Assembly (NCBI GenBank): GCA_030737835.1
Contig: CM060847.1
Coordinates: 14,735,779-14,799,778 of the forward strand
Origin: Acorus gramineus
Lineage: Eukaryota > Streptophyta > Magnoliopsida > Acorales > Acoraceae
DNA length: 64,000 bases
Reading direction: 5' to 3'
Shown: piece by piece, positions 33,411 through 45,033 of the stretch
How the letters are laid out: every line of letters begins with the position of its first letter
Numbering within the stretch: the first letter of the stretch is position 1
Position numbers and translations under genes: made by a program
Notes under the pieces: generated by a model
What the model saw: only the letters and a program-made list of their open reading frames with translations
What the model was told of the DNA's origin: nothing
The model's database searches: none

Positions 33411-36400
33411 TTAGAGCTGCAAGTGCTTTGTAACTGTTTGAACATCCTTGTCGCCTCGGCCGCTGCAGTTGAGGACGACCTTCGCTCCATCGGGGAGGGT
33501 CGGGCAAAGGTACTCCAGGTAAGCCAATGCATGGGATGTCTCCAAAGCCGGGATGATGCCCTCCAATCGAGATAGACGCTTGAAAGCTGTGGATTTTAAA
33601 ATGGAAGTAAAGTTAACTTCGATAAATCACCAAAAATCTGTTTAAGGTGGTGCTTGGAAACACATTTTGATGATTATGCTTCTGCATAAATCATTTCCAA
33701 ACTCACCATTTAGTCCCAACTTTTGAAGGGAAAAAAATAGCTTCTAGTTATAATAGGTGAAAAAAAGAGATTTCAGGAATATTAGAAAAGTATGTTTCAT
33801 GAGAATCTAAATTCAAAAGCAACTTTAAGTGAAAAGCTTCTTTTCACACCCATTTCCAAATTCCAAACGCTAACTTAAGTTGTAATGTAACAATTGAGTT
33901 ATTTGTTACATTATATTCAATGTAAAGTTATCAACAGATAAATCCAACAAGCCCCAAACATCTTATTTCTAAGACAATGTTTTATAGACCAAAAAGTGAC
34001 TGTGAGTGATGATATAATTAAGGGAAAAATCCATATAATCCCCTGTAATCTTCATGATATCCATAGAACCCCTTGTAATCTCAATATATCCATATAACCC
34101 CCCGTAAACACACCATAAATGTAAATAACCCCCCGCAGTTAAAAATTCTTTAACAGAGTTGGAATATTCCAGGTATATTCCGTTATCTAAACCATGATTA
34201 ATGAATGTGTATTCTTTTAACTCCCGAAAAACTGTCAATACTTAAAAAAAAAACCCTCATATTTCTAATTTTACACTCTTTTAGGGTTTTTTTTTAAAGT
34301 AATGTAGGGTTTTTTTGAAAGTATTAGGTGCTTTCAGAGGGTTAAAAGAATATATATTTGTTAACCATAGTTTAGATAACGCAATATGTCCGAAATATTT
34401 CAATTTTGTTAAAAAAATTTTAACCGCGGGGGATTATTTGCATTTATGGTGTGTTTACAGGGGTTATATGGATATATTGAGATTACAGGGGGTTATATAG
34501 ATTTTTCCCTATAACTTAAACTTGGGATTGAGAACAATTAATGATAGGCCGAAGTCATTGTTTTTATGGGAAAAATTGAATCAGAACGATGCTATAACAC
34601 ATGGCCTTTTCTTACCTTCCAATGCCTCTTCATCAGTGATGCTATAATATTCAGCACGCCCTATGTCCTTCAAAAAACTGTGTTCAGGTCCAACTCCAGG
34701 GTAGTCCAAACTGCAAGAAATCCAGATGAAAAGATTAATAAGATATAACCCGAAGTGTAACCTATGACGACATAAGAAATTTTTTATTACTGACCCGGCA
34801 CTGATTGAGTGAGGTTCAATGACCTGTCCATCATCATCTTGCAACAAATAGCTCATAGCCCCATGGAGAACACCTACTTCTCCTTTTGTTAGAGTGGCAG
34901 CATGTTTACCACTATCTAACCCAAACCCTGCAGCCTCCACACCAATCAACCTCACATCCTTTTCATCAACAAATTCATGGAAGAGCCCCATTGCATTTGA
35001 ACCGCCACCAACACAGGCGATCAAGACATCTGGCTTTCCACCCCATTTCTCCATTGCCTGCTTTCTTGTTTCTTTTCCTATCACAGCATGAAATTCTCTG
35101 ACCATCATTGGATACGGATGTGGACCTGCTACAGACCCCAAAATGTAATGGGTTGACTCCACATTTGTCACCCAGTCTCTTATAGCCTCTGATGTCGCAT
35201 CTTTCAGGGTGGCAGTTCCTGAGTGAACAGCTCTAACCTGCACAAAAAATTATAAGGTATGCAGCAGAAATCAAGTAGCTAAATAACCAAAGAGATTTTA
35301 AAGGAAAAATAAGTCAGATAGACTTGGTCAATGTATCGATAAGACATTGATAAAATAAAAGAAAAGGCATCAGCTCCAACTCGATAGCAAAGATAATTCA
35401 TTCGAAGACTGATATTAACTCAACAGATTTCGAATTATGAAACATAGAGAATTCCATTGACTATTCTGTATTTTATAATTCATATCCAATGACCCCTTCC
35501 CTTGTTAGTGGTTTGCAAATTCAAATAATTCACCAGAATGACACAATATAATTTGACCAGAATGGTACTATGATATAGGACAGTTCTATAGGAACAATTA
35601 TATTTGGCTGTTACTTCAAAAAAAGTTATATTTGGCTATAAATGTCTACTCAATAGAACTTCAAGTGATATATCAACAGGTCGGCCAGTAGTATAAAGCT
35701 ATCGGAATCTTTAGAATAAAATATCTGTAATTGTGGAAAGTACCACAATAAGAGTTACCAGACTATCCTACACATCACATTTCAATACACATAATTGTAT
35801 TACCAATTTGGTAGACGTGAAACACAACAAAAATTTACTGTGCCTAAGGTCTCTGATGATCCATTATTAAAAAAGGCCTGGAAAAAAATTGCTTAAAAAT
35901 AAATAAATGATACTTAAATGTATCATGACAACACACCTCTGCACCAAGGAGCCGCATACGGAACACATTAAGAGCTTGTCTCTCCATATCTTGTGCACCC
36001 ATGTAAATGATGCATTCTAAACCAAATCTGGCGCAGACGGTTGCAGTTGCAACCCCGTGTTGACCAGCTCCTGTCTCAGCTATGATGCGTTTCTTCCCCA
36101 ATCGCTTCGCGAGCAAAGCCTGCGCCACTGCATTGTTGATTTTGTGGGCTCCAGTGTGGTTGAGATCCTCCCTTTTCAAGTATATATGTGGGCCCTCTCC
36201 ATTCGAACGTTTGTAGTGTTCTGTGAGCCGCTCAGCAAAGTAGAGAGGAGTTTCTCGGCCGACATAGTCTCTCAGAATTCCACTAAGTTCTCTCTGCAAG
36301 GAAACTTAAATGTCAAAACACAATAAAATACATAATGCCATTGGGTTTGGGCATTGTCAAAAACAGAAATAGATGCAAACTGAAATCTTAAATCAGATAA

Positions 36401-38815
36401 AATAATTGAATTTTCCAACAAAGAGAGATAACAACATAAGTGCAAATAAAGCCAAATAAAAATTATCAAGTAGATCATTATAGGAATAAATTGAACCGTC
36501 TTGAATAAAGGTAGCATGGTATGTAGGATATTTTTACATTAACGGCTAGCAAAGAAATATTTAGTTGTCGGTAACAGAAAAAAAGAGATGTTCCTCTGAG
36601 TTTTGGTTTATGGATCGCAATCACATTGCACTGAATTACAAAAATGCATATATGTTGAATTTGACTGGCTAAAATTTTCCTATGATTGATTAGGAATAAA
36701 ATCTCATTTGCTTCTCAGTCAGAAAATAAAACTCGACCAAACAATTCTCTTCCTTTACCTCCAACCTGTGAATGCACATGGGTCTCTTTTTATAATTCTT
36801 TCATTTTCTTTGGTGAGTCAATAAACTTTTCTTTCTGATTGGAAGGCTAAGCAATGCCAGGCAGAAGCACAAAAAAAGAAGAAGAATCTTCATCTTTCTC
36901 AACTGAACTATGGATTGAGATAATCCATTCAGTGCTTAAACTCTTGACAGATTATGCAGATGGCAACACCAAAAGAGGCCCATCAGATAAATTACAAATC
37001 AATGGTCACGATCTCAGAATCGCACGAAATTTTACATGGTGAAATATATCGAGGAGATCTTTTATTTAGGACTTTAAATTAGCGATTTTATCATTTTTAG
37101 TAAGTTTTATATTTGTGATATCTCAATCATAACAGATCGGAATTGATTTCTATCAATTCCTATGATCATTTAGGATCTCATAGAATCAGAAAAATTAGTT
37201 TTCAAATTTTACTATTTTTAGTAATTTTATGTTATTAGTATAAATAGCAGACTTGTAATCTAAGGTTGATAGTTTTTATCAATAATATTTCAGAATTTCC
37301 TGTATTTTGGGGCTTTCTTCCTTGTGGATTCAAGGAGCTTATGAGATCTCAAGCTGGTTGGATCTTTTTATCCGTTTTTCGCTGCGTTAGGTGGTATCAA
37401 AGCGAGGATTTGCCTGGCTTCGATGGCAAATAACAAAGTGAGAGACAACCAACCTATTGACGGTGGTCGTGGGTTGGAGGACCTGCGGAAAGCGTTCGAG
37501 GAAAACCGTGATCAGATGCGAGAGATCCGCGAGATGATTGCTGGCCTGAACCTCAACGCCAACAACAGGCATCCTAAAGGTGATAGGAGACGCGCTGAGG
37601 GATTTGCCCAAGGCCGACCTATTGCTCAGAACATCGTTCGACGTCCCACTCGTTATCAACCTGATGATGAGGAAGACTCAGAGGATGAAGGTGATAGGAC
37701 TTCATGGATATCAGCCGGGGAGACGGCGCATGAAATACAATGATTACCGATTGAAGGCGGATATTCATGAAGTCCATCACCTTCATCCTCCGAGTCTTCC
37801 TCATTATCAGGTTGATAACGAGTGGGACGTCGAACGATGTTCTGAGCAATAGGTCGGCCTTGGGCAAATCCCTCAGCGCGTCTCCTATCACCTTTAAGAT
37901 GCTTGTTGTTGGCGTTGAGGTTCAAGCCAGCAATCTTCTCGCGGATCTCTCGCATCTGATCACGGTTTTCCTCGAACGCTTTTCGCAGGTCCTCCAACCC
38001 ACGACCACCGTCAATAGGTTGGTTGTCTCTCACTTTGTTATTTGCCATCGAAGCCAGGCAAATCCTCGCTCTGATACCACCTAACGCAGCGAAAAACGGA
38101 TAAAAAGATCCAACCAGCATTGAGATCTCATAAGCTCCTTGAATCCACAAGGAAGAAAGCTCTAAAATACAGGAAATTCAAAATATTATTGATAAAAACT
38201 GATTTCCAACAAAAACCAATCACCCATAATCCGTATACAGCTACAGCAAGATCCAGGTCCAAGAATTCTCAACAGACATTCACTGGTTACCAGGAACATT
38301 CACAAAAACACACAGAAATCCATAATATCATTCGAAAAATTGGATTTTTTAAATAAATGAATTATGCAAGACCCATTGTACCTTCAGCCTTCAAAATGCA
38401 GAAACCATAAAAAAAAGGTCCAACCTTTCCCACAATAAACAGCCGACAAAGCCAAAAGAAAACACAAAAAAAAAGGGCTTCCGAGCAAAACCTGGAAATC
38501 CTCATCGCCGGCGAGCGCGGCAAAAGCCGACTCAAGCTCCGAAAGCGCGTGCATCAGGGTCTCGGGCACGTACTTCCCGCCGAACCTCCCGAACCGCCCG
38601 AACGAGTCGGGTCTCTCGTAAACCCTACCTTCCTCCGCCCCCGGCATTTCGACGAGCACGTCGCGAGTGAGGGTGGAGGACACCGAAAGACTGGTCCTTT
38701 GGAGGCGGGGACCGAATCGAAGGGGCACCTGAGGTCCACCTCCGACGCGTGAGGACGAAATGGGAGAGCTTGGGAAGGAGAGGCGGCTTTTGAGGAGGCT
38801 CGTTGAGGCCGCCAT
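33411..38815 (-). CDS. TSB: tryptophan synthase beta chain, plastid
   Basis: Exons on the minus strand are 38815-38492, 36293-35937, 35237-34795, 34710-34616 and 33586-33411, giving 464 aa. The first 50-60 residues are Ser/Arg-rich without acidic residues and fit a plastid transit peptide. [20 protein letters not shown] begins the enzyme. The PLP lysine is K159 in [10 protein letters not shown], the catalytic glutamate E181 in AETGAGQHG, and the cofactor phosphate loop is GGGSN at 304-308. The enzyme joins indole and serine to make tryptophan with TrpA in the plastid stroma. The protein ends [10 protein letters not shown], typical of the family. Intron 1 (2.2 kb) holds a large retrotransposon inverted repeat and intron 4 holds two MITE-like elements, yet the coding frame is intact. 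Confidence 0.96.
33646..33874. mobile_element. MITE in TSB intron 4
   Basis: The left end GGTGGTGCTTGGAAA and the complement of the right end GTTAGCGTTTGGAAT form an imperfect inverted repeat; flanks are TAA and TTA. It resembles the better-kept element at 54864-55338. Confidence 0.5.
34021..34510. mobile_element. foldback element in TSB intron 4
   Basis: Starts AGGGAAAAATCCATATAA and ends TTATATAGATTTTTCCCT. Most of each half pairs with the other (CCCCTGTAATCT with AGATTACAGGGG-type words; CGGTTAAA-type words near the centre), so the element is nearly one long hairpin of about 490 bp. The target duplication is unclear. A weaker relative may lie at about 49120-49280. Confidence 0.72.
37039..38200. 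mobile_element. inverted pair of LTR-gag retrotransposon fragments in TSB intron 1
   Basis: Two arms of about 430 bp (37271-37715 and 37765-38200) are near-perfect inverted copies around a spacer of about 50 bp. Each arm has an LTR end, a primer-binding site of the tRNA-iMet type (TGGTATCAAAGC left, TGGTATCAGAGC right, minus strand) and the start of gag ([20 protein letters not shown], with an acidic stretch [11 protein letters not shown]). The left arm also keeps more of the LTR, with TATAAATA at 37239-37246. Two truncated copies lie head to head. No pol region is present. Confidence 0.85.
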
Positions 38816-38839
38816 TTCTGAAAGAAAAGAAAAACAAAA

Positions 38840-39157
38840 ATAGAATTTCGGCTTTTTGTATGTTTTTTTTTTTTTTTTTTTTTTGTGAATTTGGGATTTT
38901 AGTGATTGGTGTTTGCGCGGAGTACGTTTGATTTGAGGATCTTTGGCATTTAAGAGCTCTTTATCTATTTTTGAATAAAAAATGGAGGCACCTGTATGCT
39001 GTTATATGTGGGTAGTTTTTGACCGTTCGATTGGCCGGGAACATTGTTGTGCGTCGTTACACGTGTCTTTTTATTTAACTTAAAAAATATAAGTTATAGA
39101 TTATAACATTTTAAATATATGAATCTTTTGCCTTAGATACCCTTAACAAATCTTTTT
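38840..39157. other. TSB upstream region
   Basis: A T-rich run at about 38863-38884, no clear TATA box, no other gene. Confidence 0.4.
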
Positions 39158-39165
39158 ACGATGAA

Positions 39166-39589
39166 TATGGCTGCAACTTAGATCTGGTTGAATCGAACCT
39201 AATGGATTGAATTTGATTTTTATATGAGTTGGGTTGATCAAATCGGGTTTGGGTTTGGATTTGAGTTTGGGTCGACCAATTCGGATTGACTCACAAATCG
39301 GGTTGGGTTCGGATTGGTTCACTCACAACCCGACCCAACCCGAACCCGTAAATTAATAGTTAAAAAAAAAATAATTGCCGTTCATTATGTAGTTTCTAAT
39401 CTGGGCAGTCCAAATTTTAAATAAACCTAACTAATTTTACGGGTTGGGTCGGGTTGATTTATTTAATTATGGGCTGGATTCGGGTTAGTTCAATCCGAGT
39501 TGAAAATTGGATTAGGTCAGGTTAAGGTTGAGTAGTTTAGAATTCGGGTCGGGTCAACCCGAATCCAACCCGTCCGAATTGCAGCCCTA
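39166..39589. mobile_element. hAT-like MITE with TAGGGCTGCAA ends
   Basis: The left end is TATGGCTGCAACT; the complement of the right end is TAGGGCTGCAATTCGG. Flanks are ACGATGAA and ACAATGAA, an 8-bp duplication with one mismatch, as for hAT elements. The interior is GGGTTCGGGTTGA-rich at both ends and AT-rich in the middle. Confidence 0.75.
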
Positions 39590-39599
39590 ACAATGAATG

Positions 39600-40803
39600 A
39601 CTATTTAAAGGAATTAAATTGAAACTTTTTTATAAGTACACGTGCAAAAAAAAAAAAAATGGAATAAACAATTATGACACTTTTTTTTTTTAGAGGGGTA
39701 TAGATATCTTTCACTATTTGGTACTCTTATCCTATAATTTTTTAATTTTTTTTAAAAAAGGTAGAAAAGATAGACACCGCTATTTTATTAAAATTAAGGT
39801 ACGTGCTAAAAAGATAAACAGATACAAGAGTCCGGTGAAAAACGGGTTGATATCTATCAACACTCTTTTCTCACTCTGCCATCCATTTAGTCCTCTATCA
39901 CTAATGTATCCCTTATAAAAATGATTTTTAAGCTCCAATTTCATCCTAGATGACCCGTACGACCATACAATGCATTCCCATAAATTCTAAACATGATATA
40001 TTTGCTTATGAAAAACTAAACAAGTCCGAGCGTTCCATAACGCCCATACAACCACAAGAATTTATAAGAAGTTGTGTCACCTTAGCTCGCTTGCTCCAAT
40101 CTCCCTGCGCGCTGGCTTTCTCCTTGCCTCCCACATCCCATCGAACGTTATAAAGTTTGACGCCATGTCAGTGGTGGCGCCTATTCGTGACCAGATCTGT
40201 CTAATTTAGGGCTGCAACTCGGACGGGTTGAGTTCGGGTTGATCTCAATCTGAACCCAACTCAAATTTCAAACTACTCGATTTTCAATCCAAATTGAATC
40301 AACCCGAACCCAATCAAACTACTTAAGCGAAGCACGAATTATCCACACCTCTTTAAGCTTGGACGCCACCCATTATCTTCTTGACCCGCCCGCTTCTTCG
40401 CTACCAATCATGGCACCCTCTGACAGAAAAATCCCTCCCAGGGACTCGCCCATCATACTAGGACATCTTTAGTCCCCCGAACAGGCTTCACTTCCAGCAA
40501 CTCCCTCAAAAGAGCACCCATCATCTATATATACCAATAAAAAAAACAATTTTTCACAAACATTCACGGTTGTTATTTTATTAATTTGAAAACCCTTTTA
40601 AAAATTATAATTTTATATAAAATAATTTAATAAAACTCGATATCAAAAAAAAATTCTTTCATTAATTTTTGAAAAACTTATTTTTTTTTTTTTGTTAAAA
40701 GTTTTTTTTTTTTAATAAACGGTAGGCAATTTCCTATTAATATAAGAGTGCCCAGAGGAAAATACAATAATATTTAACCATCGGGTTCAACTTGGGTAGG
40801 TTG
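39600..40803. other. intergenic region with a hAT-like end fragment
   Basis: Around 40207 another TAGGGCTGCAACTCGGACGG end occurs, without a matching partner nearby. No gene is seen. Confidence 0.45.
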
Positions 40804-41601
40804 TGTTGGAATTTTGTGACCAAAATACATGATTCCAACAATTTTCTCTAATGTTGCTGTAAGTTGTAACCTCCTCGTATAATTGCATGGTTTATAACTT
40901 CATTATAACGGTTTAATTTCAACATTATCCAGGTGCTTTATTGTGGAAAGTTTTGGTCTTTTGAAACGTTCAAAACTGCCATATTGCTTTTATAAGACAT
41001 TTAATTTAATGAAAATTACTTTGGAAGCATCTATGTGTTGTGAATGTATATATATAGGGCTTATTATGCATTCTCATTATATACTACACTAATAAGTTTT
41101 CATCTCCACCATAAAATGTGATTTGATGGCTGCCTGAGGAGATAAGAGAGTTGCATGCTTAGGGTTTTTTCACATCAAATACAAAATTGTTTATTCCTAA
41201 GAGATTAAATCATCTATTCCATTTTCACTTATCAGTCTCTTGATATTATGATCCTTGATTTGGACATCTGAAAGGATTGCAGTATGTTCACCGTGGTTCT
41301 TCCGTAGCTCGCACCCCGAAAGAACAAAACCTATTGTGGTCGTATCTCTCAGTGGTAGGAGTCATTCAACCCTGTGCATGAGCGAGCCTTATTCACCGAT
41401 GACAGAGTCTTTTCACTCGCTTCCACATTTCCGGATACATTATATTTTCTAATCTCTAAACTCTTTTATTTCATGCTTTTACTATATATTTTAAAGTATG
41501 CATGACTTAATATATATTTGATGTTTATATTCTTGATGTGATAATTATAAGAATTTGTGTTTAGCCTAATATTTGTTTGTTATGGAAAAAAATTTCCTAC
41601 A
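40804..41601 (+). mobile_element. solo LTR, 798 bp
   Basis: Begins TGTTGGAATTTTGTG and ends TTTCCTACA (TG...CA, with TGTWGGAA inverted ends). GGTTG occurs at both flanks (40799-40803 and 41602-41606), the 5-bp target duplication of LTR elements. No internal region remains. The orientation is taken from a TATATATATA box at about 41048. Short inverted termini and size fit a Ty1/copia LTR, but the lineage was not tested. Confidence 0.85.
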
Positions 41602-43503
41602 GGTTGAACCTGACCCAACCTGATTTTTTGACAGGTTAGGGTTAGAATATTTGATAATTGGGTTCAAACCGATTCGAACCTGAGTCAAAACTGAACCCAA
41701 TTCGCGTTGGGTTCTGATTGAAGGGTTCAACACCAACACGAATTTGTTTTGAGTGTTTCCTCATTGTATACCACATCATGTATCTATTATTAATTTTAAT
41801 TTTAATTATGTAATGACTATGGTTTTTCTAGACGTTTCTTAATTTTATGCATTGGGTCATATTCCTATAAGGTTTTGGAGGACTTATATATCTCCAATTT
41901 AAGAAGTTAATGTATGGTTGGAATCGTTATTTTGTTAGCTTTTCAACGCTTTTTACGGATCATGAATTAGATGAGTATCGATCAAGTTATGGGCCAAACT
42001 GTGCCAAGAGGTCGGGCAGAGGAAATAGTGACGGCTCAAGGGAGAGCCGTCGGTATTTGTGACGGATCCAATAGGAATCGTCGATCTGGAAACAGTTTCA
42101 AACTCGAATATTTTAGTTTTTAGAAGGTTTTAATGTGATCTATTTGATTGATTGATGTCGATTTGTTGTCGCCACGTGTATAAGTTTATATATACCCTCT
42201 TCCTCTCTCTTCTTTGCATTGAAACCCTAAAGCCTCTTTTTCTTCTTCTTCTTCTCTTGTTTTCGGCATCATTGTTGAGAAGCTCGGGAAGAGAGTTTGA
42301 ACAAAGATTTTGTGAGTATTATCCTCTGTGTGAAGTGTTTTCGAATGATAATGATCCCTTTTAAAGATCTCCTTTATATGATTTCGTTTTTAAGTTTTTC
42401 CAACAAAAGAATGGTTTCTTCTTCTTAATTTTTAAGCGTTTTTGTATGATTCGGATCCTTATATTATACCAATGATATGTTGATGATTTCACGATGTTTT
42501 TAAAAAAATTTAATAATGAATTAGATCTCATGTATATACTTCAGATTTCATTGATTTCTTAAGTTTCCTTCTTGAGTTTTTCGTAGTTTTGATGGATTTC
42601 ATATGATTTTAGGATTCTTATGTTATAGCTATGAAATCATGAAGTTTTCAAATTATTTTTCAAATCTTTCATGTGAAAAGAAAGAGGATATGTATATATC
42701 ATGTCTAGGGTTTATTAAATGCAGAAAGCATGTTTATAATCATTTAAAGTCTTATTTTAACCCTTATATGCATAAATCCGAATCTTAACATGTTTTTATG
42801 ATTATTTTGAGATTTTATCATAGATCCATGTTAGTCATTTATGTATATAATAGATCTACAGTTTTCATGGATCTTTGGAATATGGTTTAATGGTTTCTTT
42901 TGTATGTTTTATGAATCCTTTTAAATCTAGGGTTTTGAATAGAAGAATATCATGCTAGATATAATAATATATCTCTTGCAGTTTTCAAAGGATCTTACAA
43001 AGTATAATAAGATCTTTGGCTGTCTCAAGTGTTTTAACATTTCATTAATATTTTTACCGTTTTTCCATAAGCTAGGGTTTTGAATGGATTTTCATTATAC
43101 AATCTTCGATCTATCTCGTAAATATTTTGTATCGTTTTACCTATTATGTATTACTTTTATACCTATGTTAGTTCTAGAGTTTTCAAAGATGTTTTCAATG
43201 AATTTTGTTTGGTTTTAATCGGATTTTTGTACGCATGATTTGATTTTGATATGAGTTCTTTATTGTTTTACAACGTCTAAATGACTCATATATGTATGTA
43301 AATGACAAAAGGTATTTGGTTGTTTTAACAAAAAAATAAATAGAGTTATTGGATTAGTTTTAATTGGATTTCTTTGCATGATTTGATTTCGAGATGAGTT
43401 CTTTTCTATTTTACGCTGTTTTAAACGACTCATGTATGGTTTTCCAATGATAGAACATGTTAGGATGTTTTAATAAAAATTAGGATTTCATGCCTTTTGC
43501 CTC

Positions 43504-43630
43504 GGGACGGCTCCATTGAGAGCCGTCAGGCACGTTCTGGACGGCTCCCAGAGGAGCCGTCGGTTTGTAAGGGACGGCCTCAAGAGGAGCCATTGGGTTT
43601 GCCTCGGACGGCTCTTAACAGAGCCGTCAG
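43504..43630. repeat. cluster of GACGGCTC...GAGCCGTC palindromes
   Basis: At least three spaced palindromes of the form GGACGGCTC-N-GAGCCGTC follow each other, with another pair at 42013-42085. They could form hairpins in RNA or DNA. They lie inside the 2.9-kb LTR. Confidence 0.8.
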
Positions 43631-43967
43631 TTTTTCTGTGTATACGGGTACCATTAGGTCTCGTACTAATTGCGCGTATTTGTGACCGAGTTATATCGTT
43701 TCAGGACTGGTTAGGTTGCTATAGATTATTGTGGATTGATTTGCGTGTCGTTGGACTGAAGGTGAGTAGGTCTAGTCTCCTATGTAGTTTTGACGGATTT
43801 TATCAATGATTTTTAATTGCTATTTTATGTATAACCTCGAGCATGTCATTATATAGACTGATGCCTTATTACATATTGTGTTGAAAATATGTAACTTTTA
43901 AATCTGTCTCATGCATATGTTTTGGAACGAAAAATATGTGGTTTGATCATGCATGCATTGCATCGCC

Positions 43968-44070
43968 TAGGTGGCGCAGCCTAGGTGGCTCGGTCTAGGT
44001 GACTACGATTCAGAATGGACCCAAGTCTAGATGACTTATGTCTAAGTGACATGTGTCTAGGTGACACAAT
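43968..44070. repeat. CTAGGTGAC-type short repeats
   Basis: About six imperfect units such as CTAGGTGGC, CTAGGTGAC, CTAGATGAC and CTAAGTGAC, spaced 12-25 bp. Confidence 0.75.
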
Positions 44071-44748
44071 TTCCTAAGCGAAATCCTTATGGCTAGGTGC
44101 CATGGAATACGGGCATGCATGTCCGTTGCATTCATACGCATCATGTATTTGAACAAGATTTGATGAGACTGTACATTTTGAGATGAGAATTTTATTAAAT
44201 TCTTGTTATTGGAATATCATTTTATTGAATTTGCAAATATCATTTTATTCTATATTGTGAATTGTTTTCTTACGATATCTTATTAAATATTATTATTTTG
44301 TGATATACTCTATTATTGGGACCTAAAGGTCTATTCACTGAGCGTTTGGTTGCTCACCTCTCATTTTCCCAACCTTTCATATTTAAATACTTAGATTGGT
44401 GGATCTCCTGTAGCTGCAAACGAGATCGTGCGTGCGAGAATGTTAGACTTGCTTGGTCAAAGAACTTGATAAATTTCATTTGGCATGTAGTTGGCCCAAC
44501 TTCCTCGTAACCGTGTTTATGTCAAGTTGTATATCTTTTTATGTATAAGTTATATCCAGACACATTGAGAGTATTGTTGAAATCTTAGACATTTTAGTAT
44601 ATTTGAAAAATGAAGTTTATTTTAATATTATTTTATTACATCTATGGATAAAAGAAAAAATAGAACTCTGAGATTTAAAAAATTTAATTAACGCAACTGA
44701 ATTTCACGTTTCAAAACAGAGTCGTGGATTTGAGGACATTACAAATTA

Positions 44749-44920
44749 TCTAATCTGACTTTAATCCAAACTCAACCCGAACTCAAACTGAGCCCGAACC
44801 CGCAGGCTGAAACTCTCGGATTGAGTTTGGTTTGAGTCCTTCGGGTTGGGGGTTGGGTTGGGTGCGAGTTAGGTTTGGATAACCTTTTAACTCGCTCAAC
44901 TCTACAAAATGTTAAATTAA
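44749..44920. repeat. GGGTTGGGTT-rich hAT-like fragment
   Basis: Alternating AACCCGAAC and GGGTTGGG words as in the ends of the MITE at 39166-39589; limits not defined. Confidence 0.45.
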
Positions 44921-45033
44921 TCATAGCATGCTTTTATGGAAACTCTTGAAAACACTTTTTTCTAGTCTTTTTAATGCCGTCGCATCTTGGAGTGATCGAT
45001 AATTAGGGTTTTTATTTTCGGGTGTGGTGGGAG

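Larger units (their letters stand above)
41809..44743 (+). mobile_element. very long solo LTR, 2.9 kb
   Basis: Begins TGTAATGACTATGG and ends GAGGACATTACA, so the ends are TGTAATG...CATTACA. AATTA flanks both sides (41804-41808 and 44744-44748). Inside is a promoter-like TATATATACC near 42190 with a CT-rich region, palindromic GACGGCTC/GAGCCGTC words (42013-42085, 43504-43630) and a set of CTAGGTGAC-type repeats at 43968-44070. There is no gag or pol. The length is in the range of Tat/Retand-type Ty3/gypsy LTRs. Confidence 0.78.

Noticed and set aside
37423-37743. Host gene encoding [10 protein letters not shown] in a TSB intron
   Set aside because: It follows directly on a tRNA-iMet primer-binding site and an LTR end, so it is a gag start; it is also present inverted beside itself.
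43497-43809. Two overlapping plus-strand frames in the 43.5-kb region
   Set aside because: They arise from GC-rich palindromes within the long solo LTR.
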